A stretch of DNA of 64,000 nucleotides. It comes from Metopolophium dirhodum. Its lineage: Eukaryota; Arthropoda; Insecta; Hemiptera; Aphididae. Position numbers and translations under genes: made by a program. Below the pieces are notes generated by a model. It was not told where the DNA came from. It ran no database searches and was given only the letters and a program-made list of their open reading frames with translations. The stretch is taken from positions 15,188,393 to 15,252,392 of the forward strand of contig NC_083568.1 of the NCBI RefSeq assembly GCF_019925205.1, given 5' to 3'. Shown one piece after another: positions 22,700 through 35,737 of the stretch; position 1 is the first letter of the stretch; each line of letters starts with the position of its first letter.

Positions 22700-23410
22700 C
22701 GTTTTTCCAAACGGTTCACGTAGCCATGTTACAAATTACAATTTACAACGATTTGTAGGCGAATTGATGTAAAATATAAGCTGCCTCCTCGATCGGCGCT
22801 CGTGGAAATTATCACTATCAACTATCGAATATTCTACGCTTTATCAGTTTCGATGATAGTGTGATAAGACAAGACCATGGGAGATCATTTTTCGACAACT
22901 TTACTGCCACCAACGACGATTTAGTACGATTAGTATTCTTGTCTATGATCGTGTCCCCAACCAACTCGTAATTAATGAATGTTCAATCGTTCAATGTAGG
23001 TCGCGTTTAACCCCAAAAAGCAAAAGGTTTTATCATACGTTTTTCGTACTAAATTATGATCTGGTTTAACGTTATATTTTCAGTATTTTTTCATGGGTAG
23101 TCACTACCAAACTGATCGATCACCACACGGTCGTAGAAAACTGGCCACTTTATATGTGATTTTAGTAATGGACTTAGGACTTCGGATTCTTGTCTATGGC
23201 AATGGGCAGACAAGGATAATTGCTATTTTGATGATTTGCTTGAGCAATGACACGGCTATAGAATATACTAGCGCGAGTAGCGCTTGGACAAAAAAATCGA
23301 AAACATCCCTCCCAAGTTGGTCACTGAGTAACCGCCGTAGCCCGTGTTGCCGTAAAAGTTAAACGACATAATTTATTCATTTTTCGGACAAGTTGATACT
23401 TGATATCACT
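22700..23410. promoter_or_regulatory. divergent intergenic region between MRPL19 and the SRRM2-like gene
   Basis: The region is GC-richer close to MRPL19 (22700-22900). The plus-strand frame 23093-23362 has no family resemblance and poor composition, so I treat it as chance. Promoters for both genes should lie here, but no defined element was found. Confidence 0.35.
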
Positions 23411-23640
23411 CACGGTTTAAGCATGATTGTTCTATGGTTTAAGCACGATTTAAGATATTTAAGTATATCTTAAATCGTGGGTTTAAGACACGGACTAAGA
23501 TATAATTAAGTCCGTGGTGCCGTGGTGGCGTGGTTTAAGTCTATCTCAAACCGTGATATCACTCCATAGACTATATTACTCTATGTATCACTCCAATTAT
23601 AGGGTGCAATTATAATGGGTAGCACGGTTTAAGATAGTAT
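23411..23640. repeat. cluster of alternating inverted copies of CACGRTTTAAGATA
   Basis: At least seven forms of the motif (for example cacgatttaagatat, atatcttaaatcgtg, cacggactaagatat, aaaccgtgatatc, cacggtttaagatag) alternate in orientation within 230 bases. Two make near-perfect hairpins, at about 23444-23479 and 23490-23516. Confidence 0.7.
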
Positions 23641-23907
23641 TATCTATTATACTGAGCACTACCAACTTGATGACTCGGTACTCGGTTATCAAAAATCAGC
23701 CTGCAAATATTATTGTAACGGTACGAGACGTCGTCTTGGAAAACCTTAGCGCTAGTGGTGCTGGTGCTGTATTATAAAATATATATTAATTAAAATCGTA
23801 TATTATGATGCGCGTGCCGTGCGGCATTACTATTGTATTTACTATTTACTCTCATCATTATTATATTGCCCGATAAAAGTGTTATTACACATTAGACGTT
23901 CGTGATA

Positions 23908-24019
23908 GTGAGTACTGACTCTTCTTAGTACCAGTTAATGACTATGTATATGTTTCGCTGATCGTACATTTCTACGAGTCCATTTCCTAAATCATTTGCG
24001 ATTTGTTGGTTTTTTGCAG
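23908..24019 (+). other. probable 5' UTR intron of the SRRM2-like gene
   Basis: GATA|gtgagt at 23908 and ggttttttgcag ending at 24019, three bases before the start codon, define a 112-base intron. The first exon would lie in about 23780-23907. Confidence 0.5.
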
Positions 24020-24022
24020 ACG

Positions 24023-27000
24023 ATGTACAACGGAATCGGTTTGGCAACAGCCCGTGGATCGGGCACCAACGGTTACGTACAACGGAATTGGGCTGCCATA
24101 AAAAAAGTCAAAGACCAGACGTCGTTCAAGACCGACGAAGAGTTGGCCAAAATCGATTCTGCTGCCAATCGTCAGCCCAACCAAGAGCTGTTGGATCACG
24201 ACCGTAAGCGAAAGGTCGAGCTGAAATGCATCGAACTCGAACAGTCTTTGGAAGACCAAGGGTATATATTATTACTTGTGCTGACATAAATCCAGTACCT
24301 AGGTACATTTTATTCGTTCTTATTTAAACATTTGTTTTACAGTTTTTCTCAAGATGAAATTATCAAAAAGATAAATACTTTTAGAGTCACGTTATTGGGC
24401 AAACAAAAGACCACAACGGAATATGATGAATGCGGTAGACCTATGTAAGTATAAATAATTGTTTATTATAGTCAACCATATATATTTACTGTATATGATA
24501 TACATATTTCTTAAACTAGATATGATATCTTCTTAAAAAATAACCTCAATAATAATGACTAATATTAGTACTTTTTTAATATTCTAATTAAACACTTATT
24601 ATTATTTGACGTATAGGTAGTCTATGTTAGTACTAGAGTGATACATAATTATGGTTTTACTATGTATGATAAATTATACAAATTTGATAATGGTCAAACT
24701 TTATTTTATTTTGTATGAATGCAATATTTTATATTAACATTATAAAATATTGTGTATTATTATTAAAAATCAGTTATTTATATGAGTTCCATTGAGTTTA
24801 ATTTTGTGTTTTATAAATTTGATGATAAATGTTATTTAGATTATTCTACCAAAGAAATAATTACAAATACAGGTATCTATTCATTTTTTTTTTATATATA
24901 TATTGTATGAGATTCTTTAAATTTAAAATGTTTATTATTTAGTGTCAAATTATTGTTAAACAAAATACAAATCAAATGTATTTTTTAATAAAAACTGTAA
25001 TATGTAATCACTGTATATAAAGGGAGTTATTCCACCAACATTGCATCCCTGTTTGGATCAATACTACAACCCACCCCCCTTCACCATCAAAAGCACCACC
25101 CATTGGTAAACAGTGTATGAGTCACTGTATATATATATTGATATATGCATGAAGGTTTTTTTTTTTACTGGTTGTGTGTGTTTATTTTGCTTGAGTTTTA
25201 TAATGAGTGAAATTGGTGTTAAATAATAAAATATTGTAAAGTAACTATGTAAATCATGAAGCAACCACAGTATAAGCCACCATGATCTAATCAAAATTAA
25301 ATATAATAACTATGTCTTCCAATATTTACATGTGATATTAGTATTTTAATAATACATATTTTAGTCTTCCATTTATAAATTAAATTAATATTTAATCAAG
25401 TCTTCCAAATATTTAAAATTGTGATAAGATTTAACTTAGTATTTAATATATTTTAACTTAATTGATTTACACTACATTAATAAGAATAAAATGTCCAACC
25501 CAAATAATGTTGAACAACAATGTTTCAAGCGGGTATGGAAAAAAACTCTTAGATCTGTGTTTAAAAACCCTACAAATGCTACGATAATGGCTGAAACAAA
25601 ATCTATTCATCAAGTAAATGTTAATCTCAAGAAAAAAAAGTCTAGACGACGCCGGAAAAAAAAAAATAAGCAGAATATTTGTGATTGTTGTATGGATAGA
25701 ACACATACTATGAATGGCTCTATATCAACTTTAAATGCAAAAGGCTCTTTATTCCTTCATCATGTGCCTTGGGGTTGTCTGAACGCAGTTTGCGTTAATG
25801 GAATGCAGTTTGCTAATATTAATAGCTTAAAATCATTTTTAAGGTATTTTAAGTAAACAAATTTAAAAAACAATGTAATAGCTTACAAAGACTTATACTT
25901 TCCCAGCATATTTAATTATATATATATATATATGACTAATAGATATCTGATATGAATTGATTGCTAAATACAAGTAGTTATGTAGGTTGTATATTATAGT
26001 ATGTGTACGTTTTATGCATTTAATATATTAGGTATTTATTTGAATGTTGTATGTACCATAATCTTATCTGATAGGCTTAGAAAATTATATTGGATAGTTT
26101 TAAGATGTACAAATGTTTATATTCATATTTTATGATTTTAATTTTTATATTTTCTTATATTATAAAATAATTCATGTTTATTTTATATTTCAGTGTAAGA
26201 GATACTCATCAATTTGCCGATGAACAGTTAAAAAAGAATGCAAGGCTAAGAGATGCTTTTGGTATATCAGAATTTTTTATTGAAGGCTCTAGCTTAGATC
26301 CAGAAAGAAAAATTAAAGAAGCAGCACTGGCCCAGTTAAAAGCGTTGCAGGTGGACCAAGCACTTGTGCAAACACAAATGAATGAAGACACCTCAACAAA
26401 TAAAGACAGCAGTATAGCAAATGAACTACAGTAAGAGTTATACTTTTCTTACTTAAACTCATATTTTATACATAATTTGGAACATTAATACGTTTTTAAC
26501 AGAAGTGTATAATTATTTATTCATTTTTTTTCATTTAAGGTCTAAAAGTCCTAAACACAAAAAACGAAAGAAGAAGAAATCAAAATCTCATAAAAGTGAC
26601 AAGTATGTTTAAGACTTTAATTTTACAACTATTAATCAGAACATTTTGTTAGATTTATGGAAAAGTATAAAATATATTTGCCACTAAGCTGATGATCAAA
26701 GATTACATTTGATCTTGTTTATGTAATAGTATTTTTATCTAATTTTAGTTTAGAAGAACTACAATTGTCTAAGTAAACCTTTGATCATCATTTTATAAAA
26801 AGTAGCTTTATGCATTTTTATGACACACTTAGTTGTATGAACTGAAAACTATTTGTTTAATTAGGCAATTTGTTGATTACTGTTTAGTTAAACTGATTAA
26901 AGGATATTAAACTAAATAGTGGTAAGTTACTATGTTTTCCATACAATAATTTTTGTTTTGGTGTGATTTTCCATACAGTATTGTATTCTGCTATACTCAC

Positions 27001-30000
27001 ATAAACTAAAATAATAATTATTATAACAATATTATTCATTTGCTGATAGTAATAACTAAAAAAAAAAAAAAATGAACAGTTTTCTTGTTCTGCTCAAAAT
27101 CTAATACACATATTTAGGTTATTTGACAATTTATTATTATAATATTAGGTAATTCAAATGTGTTTAAACATTTTTACTAATTAATTATTATTGTTTTATT
27201 TTTTTATATCCACTATATTCTAGTGACTAGAATATGTAAATAAAATATGAATAAAATTCAAGATTTTTGTTTGTCATCAGTCATTAATATTTTTTAATAT
27301 AGAATTTTTTATTCTTAAGTTCAAAATATTTATAATATTTTTTCCCCTCAATTAGTTTTAATCTAATGATAAATGTAAAAACTATATTATTTTTAAATTT
27401 TATTTCACATTTTTTATTTTAGATATTTAATAATTTTTAGTTATAAACATTTTGATATGACATAATTGGGATTTAATTATCATTTTTCTGATCATTGGTA
27501 AATCTTAAAATATTTTAATTCATTTTCAGTACACTAATATTAAATTAAGCTAAATAAATAATATTAAAAATTCTAACTATCTTAAACTTTCAGAAAAATG
27601 GCAGGATAATATTTTTATGAATATTTTACTTTTTTTTTGTAATTAATAAAATTCATTTTTTACACATTTAATTTAGTTGTTAATATTGAATAATTTATAC
27701 ATGTATTGTTTTTACAGAGAAAAGGGAAGCGATAAGAAAAAATCAAAAAAACATAAGAAGAAACATAACTCTTCATCTGAAGATAGTCCAAGGTAGTATA
27801 TTTTTGTTAATAAATTAATTAAAATTGTACTTTTGCATATTCATTTATTTGATATGCTGCATTAGTATTTTTTATCTAATGTATCTAATGACATTTCACA
27901 AAGTATTCTTCAAATACGGTTAGGTGAAAAATACTTGTTTTATACACAAATTAAACAATATTATTAAGGGTTTTAATTTCTTAAACGTAACATTTTTCAA
28001 GGTTCTATATTCAGTTACAGAAAAATATCTTGGTTTTATTTTTGTCGAAAATTTCTGTAAATATCTTGTTATTACTGAAGTGTTTTTAGAATACTATGAA
28101 TACAATAAACAAAGTTAGTAAATGCTGGTATAGCGCTATAAAATATAACTATAGCCTTAGGAATTATAGTACTCTTAAAAAACCAATTTTAAAAGTTAAT
28201 AAGTATGATATAACAATCAACTTCTGATTTTATAACATAGCTTTCTCTGGCTTAATTTTTTTTATTCTGATCTTACAATTGATCAATTGTATTTATTGAT
28301 TACATTTTCTATTTTTTTTTTAGAATTGACGAAGTAAAAGTCAATAAGAATTTGTCTCAAGTGAAATCCAAGTATGATGATGATAAATCTAATAAAATAA
28401 CTACTGAAAATAAAAAAAAATATGAGTCTGAGAATAACCACAAAAAACATAAAAGGGATAGTGATAAAACATTTAAGAATGATACAAAAGACATAGATTA
28501 CAAGTACAAGAGTGATCGTGAGGATTACCGTAAGAAAGATTCTAAACCAGAAAACTCTAAAAACTTGAAAAAAGATAAAATAACTGAAGAACTTAACAAG
28601 CCTAAGTCTAAAGACATTGCTTATGATTCTAAAAAACAAGAAAATTCGCCTAGACATAAAACACCGATAAAGGAACGTGATAGGGATAGAGAGAGAGATT
28701 ATGATAAATATTCATATAGACAACAAACAAATCGTGATGACAGTAAATCAAATAAAGAAAAATATGATAAAAAATCTGATAAAGCAGACTCAAAATACAA
28801 TTCAAGGAAACGGAATTCAAGAAGTCCTATTAAAGAATTAAGAAAAAAACCTATTCAACCTGAAAAGTTAACCTGTATTCCTGCTGATAGTGATAGTGAC
28901 AAATCATGTTACACACCACCTCCCAAAGGTTTGAATGCTAAATTGAGTCAATCAAAAATTAATGAAGAAAAAAATCTAAAAAGTACTAAATACACATTTT
29001 CATTGCGTGAGGATAGTGAAGATCGCTTAGTCGTATCCAAGTCTAATGGACGTACCGATGACTTGATATCGGCGTCACAAAACAGTGAAAATCAACATAA
29101 GGTATCTGAATCTCGAAAGACGAATGATCGAATAGATCAAGTATTTTTAGATTCTAGTACAAGTGAAGAAGGTGGGTTAGAAGAAGATATTGATTTAAAT
29201 ATTATTAAAGAAATCACTACAGAGAAAATAAAAAAAGTATTTGAGTTGCACGAAAAACAAGAGCAAGCACTGCTTCATCTTAAAAAAAAACTAATGGAGA
29301 AAAAACGTAAGGTTAGGACTTCTTCCAGTTCAAGTGATAGTTCAGATGAAGAGCCTGTTAAAAAGAAAAGTGTCAAACGGAGACGTGTTAAAGATTCGTC
29401 ATCTAGTAACAGGTTTGTTAAATGTTTCTTTGTCATCAAAATCTATAGTTAATTAATTTACTATAAGGTAAACAATATAATTTATTCACTTGTTTTTCTT
29501 GTTTGTAGTGATGTGAATACTAGAAAAAAGTCCAAGCGCTCGCGCTCAAGTAGCAGTAGCAGCAGTGCGAGTGACACAAGTGTTGAGCATCATAAGTCAT
29601 TAAAAAGATCTAAAGATAAATATTCAAAGAAAAAGTCACCCTCATTTCGTCGTCGTACCAAAGATAGTACATCTCGATCTCGGTCGGTGTCAGTTAGCTC
29701 AAATGATCGTTTACGTAAAAAACGAGTTTCCTCAAGTGAAGAATCAAGTCCAAGGCGTAAGCATAAAACATCTAAACGCAAACGTTCATCTCGGAGACAG
29801 AGGAGCAGTGATAGTAGTAGCAGCAGTAGATCATCACCATCTTACAAAAGCAAAAGGCGCTATAGTTCAAGCCGTTCACGTTCGACTAGTAGTTCATCAA
29901 GCAGTCATTACTCCCGCAGTTCTAGTTCTAGCCTGGACTCAAGCAGCTCTGTGTCTAGCCGTAGTTCAAAGTCTCGATCTGCATCTATACCTAGGCGACG

Positions 30001-31327
30001 GGGGTCGCCTAGTTTTTTGGATCGGAGACGAATTACAAGGTAAATTTTAATGTTGTGTGTGTTCTATACCTCCTATTTCATTTTTTAATTAAATATATCT
30101 TGAGTTAAACAATTCCATAAAATGTTTGTTTAAACTATATAAAACATAATATGTTTAAATTTTTATTTACTCAAATTCTCAAACAAAATAGTAAAATTAT
30201 GTTCCTATCTCATTTTAAATTATGCTCGAATCACGATTTGGATGATGAGACTGGAACACAGGTATCAGGCTATCAGTTTATGTATTTTGTATAAATATTG
30301 TCCAGTGTGTGTAAAATACAACCTTTTTGTAAATTTATGGCAAGTCTTAGTTATAGTTTTACAAATAAATAAAATGGGAAATTAATTTAATTTAATTATT
30401 ACAGTTGAATATAACCATAAGAAACTTAATTCTTTTGTGTATATTATATTACATTTGGTCCTATAATATCTAAATGATGAGCCGTTAATTTATGAAAAAG
30501 TTATTTTTGCTAATTCAATATTACATTAGCAAAACAAATTTTATTTTGACTATTGATTATTTTTATTTTGCCACCCTTATGTGCTTAAATTGTCTTTTAA
30601 TTATAACAACAATCATTATTTTTTTTCCTAGTAGATTATATTTATGCATGACCATGTAGATATAAATTACTATTATCTATGCAATAAAAAATAATTGTGT
30701 GATTTGAATTTATCCAAACAATTTTTACCGTGTTTTTATTTATTTACCATATTTTTTTTTTTATTTGTCAAAAATAAAACATTTAATTGAATGCAAAATT
30801 GTACAAAACAATCAAATAAACTATCTCATGTACATTTTTGTTATTCAACACATTTTATTGTACATCCTCACTTATCACTTGGAACAGTGTAGTAGACCGT
30901 CACGGACACCTTATTTAAAATATCGCTTGTAGGAAAAGCGAACATGTGAAAATTATTTGTGCACTTTGAATAGTAATTCCAAGTGACATCACACTTATGT
31001 TTTTGCTTTCAGATAAGTTTATGCATAATTGCTATATTATAATTTGTGTGTTTTTATTATTATTATTATTATTTTTTTTTTTTTATTTAGATTTGTTAAG
31101 TTTTGATTTTTGGCAGTTTTTTTTGTTTACAAGCTGGTAAATATCGAAATTCCATTTTCACCAAATATTTTGAATTCTGCAATTAAATCTCCAATAACAG
31201 TTAACAATTATTTTGTAGTGCGAGAAAAAGACCCATCCCATACACAAGACTAACGCCGTTTTCCACCAATTCTGATACGGATAGTGTCATCAGCGTGCAC
31301 GACTCACCAATTGCTGAGAGCCACTAA
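24023..31327 (+). CDS. SRRM2: SRRM2 / Cwc21-type spliceosomal serine/arginine-rich protein
   Basis: Nuclear splicing co-factor associated with the catalytic spliceosome and nuclear speckles. Eight coding exons, 24023-24261, 24343-24444, 26194-26430, 26540-26602, 27718-27792, 28324-29412, 29509-30039 and 31219-31327, give 2445 bases (814 aa), all in phase. The invariant N-terminus MYNGIGLATARGSGTNGYVQRN matches family members with only minor change. The cwf21 helix (LDHDRKRKVELKCIELE, about residues 56-72) follows, then NARLRDAFGISEFFIEGSSLDPERK. The remainder is disordered: Lys-rich from about residue 195, then RS/SR repeats at about 600-775. It ends RPIPYTRLTPFSTNSDTDSVISVHD. It is much shorter than human SRRM2 (about 2750 aa), as insect forms are. 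The first ATG three bases after the acceptor is the start; a frame extended upstream would run into the intron. Confidence 0.93.
25491..25856 (+). CDS. orphan 121-aa ORF inside SRRM2 intron 2
   Basis: An uninterrupted frame with an A-rich leader before ATG. It has a basic middle (KKKKSRRRRKKKNKQ, about residues 48-62) followed by a cysteine-containing part (NICDCCMDRTHTMNG and later WGCLNAVCVNG). Length and composition are unusual for chance in such AT-rich DNA, but no homologue is recognised, no polyadenylation signal is near, and it may be a lineage-specific or retroposed fragment. It lies on the same strand as its host gene and would be spliced out of the host message. Confidence 0.3.
   Translation: MSNPNNVEQQCFKRVWKKTLRSVFKNPTNATIMAETKSIHQVNVNLKKKKSRRRRKKKNKQNICDCCMDRTHTMNGSISTLNAKGSLFLHHVPWGCLNAVCVNGMQFANINSLKSFLRYFK
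26931..27717. other. SRRM2 intron 4 remainder
   Basis: Very AT-rich intronic sequence. No repeat boundaries or coding signal were found. Nearby, at 26690-26785, gatgatcaaag and its reverse complement form a loose inverted pair. Confidence 0.4.
30040..31218. other. last SRRM2 intron
   Basis: AT-rich intron. Near 30868-30990 the motif tcacttggaa and its reverse complement bracket about 120 bases of GC-richer DNA, a possible small MITE. This patch contains acagtgtagtagaccgt, which resembles the palindrome at 2596. Confidence 0.4.
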
Positions 31328-31891
31328 CTCGGAACTTTTTCTTTGTAAACTAACACAATTTGTTATAGTGCAATAACCATTAGGCCAATGTTTAACGGTT
31401 AAGTTAACTAACTCTAGTCAAATATTTATGGAATGTGAAATAATCATATTTCATAATCTTATTATTATTATTTTAATCTTCCTAGCAAACAAGTGATTTT
31501 ATAACTAACATTCCACGTAGACTATCTATGAGACTAAAATTAACGAAATCTAGTCAAAAGTCGTTCTTTTGCGTCTTGTAAATGTTTTAAAATTTTTGTG
31601 ATATATTATTTTTGACGGGATTAATACAATATTTTTCATGTTACCGATAATATGTTTTATGTTTTTATTTATTAATTCATTATATATATTTTTTTTAATT
31701 TATATATACAAAATGTGTATGTTTAAAATAATATTATTTTGGTAATTTTCAAAAATGGACCAAAAGTACAGACAGCATTTAATTGTTTTAAATATAATGC
31801 AAAATATCAGCTTGCAATTACACAGTATTCTATGTTACATCATTTTTAAGTTTTAACATATTATATTATATTAAATATAATATTTGATTGA

Positions 31892-31897
31892 AATAAA
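31892..31897 (+). terminator. candidate polyadenylation signal of the SRRM2-like gene
   Basis: AATAAA followed by a T/G-rich stretch (tgtctgtttgt), about 565 bases after the stop codon. Confidence 0.45.
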
Positions 31898-32440
31898 ATG
31901 TCTGTTTGTAATTATAACATGTGCAATAACATTAAAGCAAATTAATGACAACCACCTAACTATTGCTTTATTAAGTTACCATTTAACAAATTAAATTATA
32001 GACGGTTAATACAATTCATTTTTAAAATACAATATTGATTTTATTGTTGTCATTTGTTTGAACATATATACAATAAAAACAGTCTTTTAAAACTACAATA
32101 AACCCCTTCCCAAATAAAAATTTAAAAATTAAGCATAATATTAACAAATCTAATTGCTCAGTCCTTTGAAATACAAATATGCTTCCAAAAAATTTTTTTT
32201 ATAATATATATTAATACCTAATAAGCAAATCTATGAAAAAATGTTTATGTACAACTGTAATAAAAATTAGGTAACAATATTATATGTAACCATAACAATT
32301 TTTTTGATGTGTGCAATTTATGTTTGTTTTTCTTTAATAATATTAAAATATAAAAAAAAATACTGAACATACTGTAGTCTTGTAATATATAAAAAAGAAA
32401 AGAAAGAATAGTAAAAATATATTATTTATTATGTAATACT
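31898..32440. other. spacer between convergent SRRM2-like and malectin genes
   Basis: AT-rich spacer. It holds reverse-strand TTTATT hexamers near 32426 that could end the malectin transcript. Nothing else was seen. Confidence 0.4.
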
Positions 32441-34199
32441 TCATAGTCTGCAAAGTAGAAGAAGTGCTCCAAAAAAAGCAATCAGAGCGCCAAATATTGG
32501 CATTAACTTCATGGAATTTACATCTTGTGGATCTGGTGCTCTAGGTCCACTAGGATTTCTAGTGTGTTGTACCATCTTTACAGGATCTTTGCTGTCACTG
32601 ACAGATGGGTCTTCTTCCACATCTACCTCATCATGTGGTTGTGGTTCGATATCAGAGTATAAATCGGGTAATCTTGGTATATCTAAAAGAAAAAAAAAAA
32701 TTAAACAATGGAAACTTTAAAAGAACATATTATTATGCTCAATTGGTACACAGTATAACCTTATAATGAAAACTAATCTATAATACCTGAAATCCGGCCT
32801 TTGGCTACAAGTACTGCATTTACTTTAGGGTTATCTCTTTCACCCTAATACAAAAATTAAAACAGTTAAATTTAATAAAATCATATAATATATATACAAA
32901 AAGTTCTATTATTACTAAATACTACAATATTCACAAATTTCAAATTAATGCATTATGTTTTATTGATCGTGAATAACCTAATGCACAAGTTGTTTAAATA
33001 TGGAAATGTTGTATAAATATTAAATATGTACAATGTCTGCATCATAAGTTGATGGTGGTAGGATGGGGGATCTTTTAAATTAATTATTTAATAGGCATTT
33101 GTGCATATTTACAATTTCCTGATGATAAATTACTAAGATATTATAAAAGTCGAAATTGTCACAAACTTTAACTTCTAATTGTGATAAAACTAATAATTAT
33201 TTATACTACAAATAAAATGTATACATTTTTTTGGCAGATAAACTTATATAATATTATGTATTATATTTTGTTTGGCTTTAAAATAGTGCAATTTGATACT
33301 TTTATAGTGTGTTTGCTGAACATTCTGATAATTGAGTAAATAATATTCACTAGTTACTTTTACCAATTATGTAGGTGCTTAAAACTATGTTAGCCAACCA
33401 ATATGTCACCTAACCATAATAACTTGATAGTTAGTCTAGGAAATTTAGGTTTTCAGTGTAATATTTAAATTCATCAACTATCAAGTTACGTAATTCAAAT
33501 GAAGAAATTGAAATTTTTAGGCTAATAAATAGGTTTAATGTTGTGTGTACTGTAGGCAAACATTAAATAGGTACAATGTTATGAAGCATCAAGTCATACT
33601 TTTATAAAATCCACTCGAACGAGATTTCCTTTGATTTCTGATATCTCTCCTCTCCAATATAACGTTGTGCCGTCTACCGTAAATTCAATGTACTCGTCAT
33701 GAGCGGAACCAAATCCGACTTTGTCGTAGATGTCCAACAGCGGTACCACTACGTGTTGACCGTTCAAAACAACATCAAACACCTAAAAAAAAAAATCATT
33801 TTGATAATGGGTTTTGTTTAATCGTTTTGGTGAGGGACACCAAGGAGTTGGCGGTGATACCTTTAAGCCGCTGTTGGTGAAGTACACCTCGCTGAACTTG
33901 AGCACCATCACATAGTCGCCGTCCTGCATGACGGGTATGTCGTAACCAAAGGTGGTTTGCGAATACCTCTCGGTCTGGTACAGGATCTGGTCATGGGGCT
34001 TGACCCGCTGTATGGACAGCTTCTTGCCGTAGTCAGATTCCGTGCCGATTCGGTTGAAGTCCCTCTGGTACAGTATGCCGTAGCTGTCGACGTGCGCGTC
34101 GCCGCCGGCGTTGACGGCGAAAATCACGTCCTCCTTGTCCAGGCACCTGCACAGCAGCGCGTTGGCGCACAGGAGCAGGACGAACAGTGGCCACGCCAT
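32441..34199 (-). CDS. MLEC: malectin
   Basis: Type I ER membrane lectin that binds Glc2-Man9 N-glycans and works with ribophorin I in glycoprotein quality control. Minus-strand exons 34199-33861, 33782-33600, 32844-32787 and 32682-32441 sum to 822 bases (273 aa; human 292). A hydrophobic signal peptide (MAWPLFVLLLCANALL) leads into the malectin fold: VIFAVNAGGDAHVDSYGI, SDYGKKL, DQILYQTERY, TFGYDIPV, GDYVMVLKFSEVYF, then VFDVVLNGQ and GERDNPKVNAVLVAKG. An acidic linker (DEVDVEEDPS) precedes one C-terminal membrane helix (IFGALIAFFGALLLLCRL). I chose the second ATG (34199) because it gives a clean signal peptide; the upstream ATG at 34220 adds seven residues. The gene is convergent with the SRRM2-like gene. 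Confidence 0.95.
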
Positions 34200-34520
34200 G
34201 TCGTAGCCGCCTGCCAACATCGGCGGGCGGGCGATGCGATGGGACGCAGCTACGTTGGTGGTCGGTCGGTCGGTCAGACGACGGCCAGGCGGTCAGCGAC
34301 GCGGGCCATACTACCTGCCTACTACCGGTGGTGTCGCGGGCGCCGGTTAGTCGCACGCTGTGGCCGCGGCTCGCACAAGCGACGTCATACGACAGACTTT
34401 CGCTGACGTGTTTTTCGTTTGAAATCCATTTTTGCCAACTAGTCCGATCTGAATCGCGCACGGTAATCGGCGTTGTTGGCTGTTACAATCGCCGCCGGTA
34501 CGACGTCATGAGTCATCGTT
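34200..34520 (-). promoter_or_regulatory. GC-rich promoter / 5' UTR region of malectin
   Basis: CpG-rich sequence immediately upstream of the malectin start. Several long frames cross it on both strands, but they are antisense or frame-shifted shadows of malectin exon 1 extended by high GC content. Confidence 0.45.
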
Positions 34521-34599
34521 ACAATCCTATAGTGCCAAATCCGTGGTATCCAACAATATTGAATATTCTATGATAGCATTGTTGATAGTGGTCTGATGG

Positions 34600-34642
34600 T
34601 CTATAATAATAATAATAATTATTATTATTTATTATTATTTTT
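34600..34642. repeat. (AAT)n/(ATT)n palindromic microsatellite
   Basis: taataataataataatta is followed by ttattattattatta, so the tract forms a self-complementary hairpin. Confidence 0.75.
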
Positions 34643-34779
34643 GATGTCGCACTACGATCTGTAGTTGAAACTTGAAAAGTTGTACGACGAGTCGCCGTGG
34701 TCAGGAGGACCAAAACGAAAGTGGTATCAATTAATTTCCATAATATTACATTATTAACTGAAAAATACTGAAAATTCAA

Positions 34780-35733
34780 AATATTATAATATACCTATAT
34801 CGTAATTATTCAGAATACGATAATGGCATAAACTGAAATATTATACAAGACGTTTACAACATCGTTTCACAACTAATAAAATATGTATAAAACAATTCAA
34901 TATTCTACTATATTACATTTACTACGATAGTAGTACCATATAGTAAAATACTGTAAAATTTTGCGAATCAGCGGTCAGCGGTCTTATCAATTTTCCACTG
35001 AGATTACTATTAAGTTGCCTATATTTAACTCCTTGAAAATGGATAACGATTCCCGCCACTGCTTAAATAACAATAGTAAGCAAAGTTTGTAACGATGGCA
35101 TAGTGCGCACACGTCATGTTGTAAGCGCGAAATTTGGAAAAATTAGATTTTTGCACGGTTGTCTTGTTAACGACTCTTTTTGCATAATATTGTGTACAAA
35201 AGTTGTAAGCGTGAAGTACAAATTTAGTCTGGTCGGCGCGTTTGTTGTAGTGCTTGTGATCTGCGTGATATGAAATCACAATCGTCGTTCTCATGAAAAA
35301 TTACGAAAATGTCACTTACAATATGTGTGCACCATGCCATCGATAATATACCTTGGCTACCCGTCAACAATCAACATGTATAATTAACCAATATAAAAGC
35401 TTCAAAAACAGCAGAAATAAAACCGAAGGAGATCATCTCCTTTATAAAATCAAAAACATCTAAACCTATAGACGAGAACCACCCCCACTACAAGAATTCT
35501 CCCTGGAAGACCAACCAGATTACTAACATAAGAATATATTTCTTTCTACATTTGGTATGTTGAAAAAATTAGTAAATTTAATAGACAACTTATTTACATA
35601 TTAGAATTTATTTTTTATTGCCTAAATGTGATTTATTTATTAGTACATACTAATAGTATATTACCACAGAATATATGAAATTTCATATATTTTGTAATAT
35701 TACGAACATCATTAATTGATAATTGGTAATCAT
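34780..35733. other. intergenic spacer
   Basis: No gene was recognised; short open frames have no family features. A 22-bp perfect palindrome centred on gaaatttc lies at 35670-35691. Confidence 0.4.
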
Positions 35734-35737
35734 TTAA

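Noticed and set aside
23093..23362. 89-codon plus-strand ORF upstream of the SRRM2-like gene
   Set aside because: No family features, no splice context, and it ends beside the inverted motif cluster.
28283..28657. 124-codon minus-strand ORF in SRRM2 exon 6
   Set aside because: Phe/Ile-rich antisense of Lys/Asp-rich coding sequence.
29703..30050. 115-codon plus-strand ORF in the RS-repeat exon
   Set aside because: Alternative frame of the SRRM2 repeats; the phase-consistent exon uses the other frame.
33957..34573. Three long overlapping frames antisense or frame-shifted to malectin exon 1
   Set aside because: They are composition-driven shadows of a GC-rich exon and promoter; only the malectin frame has family motifs and a signal peptide.
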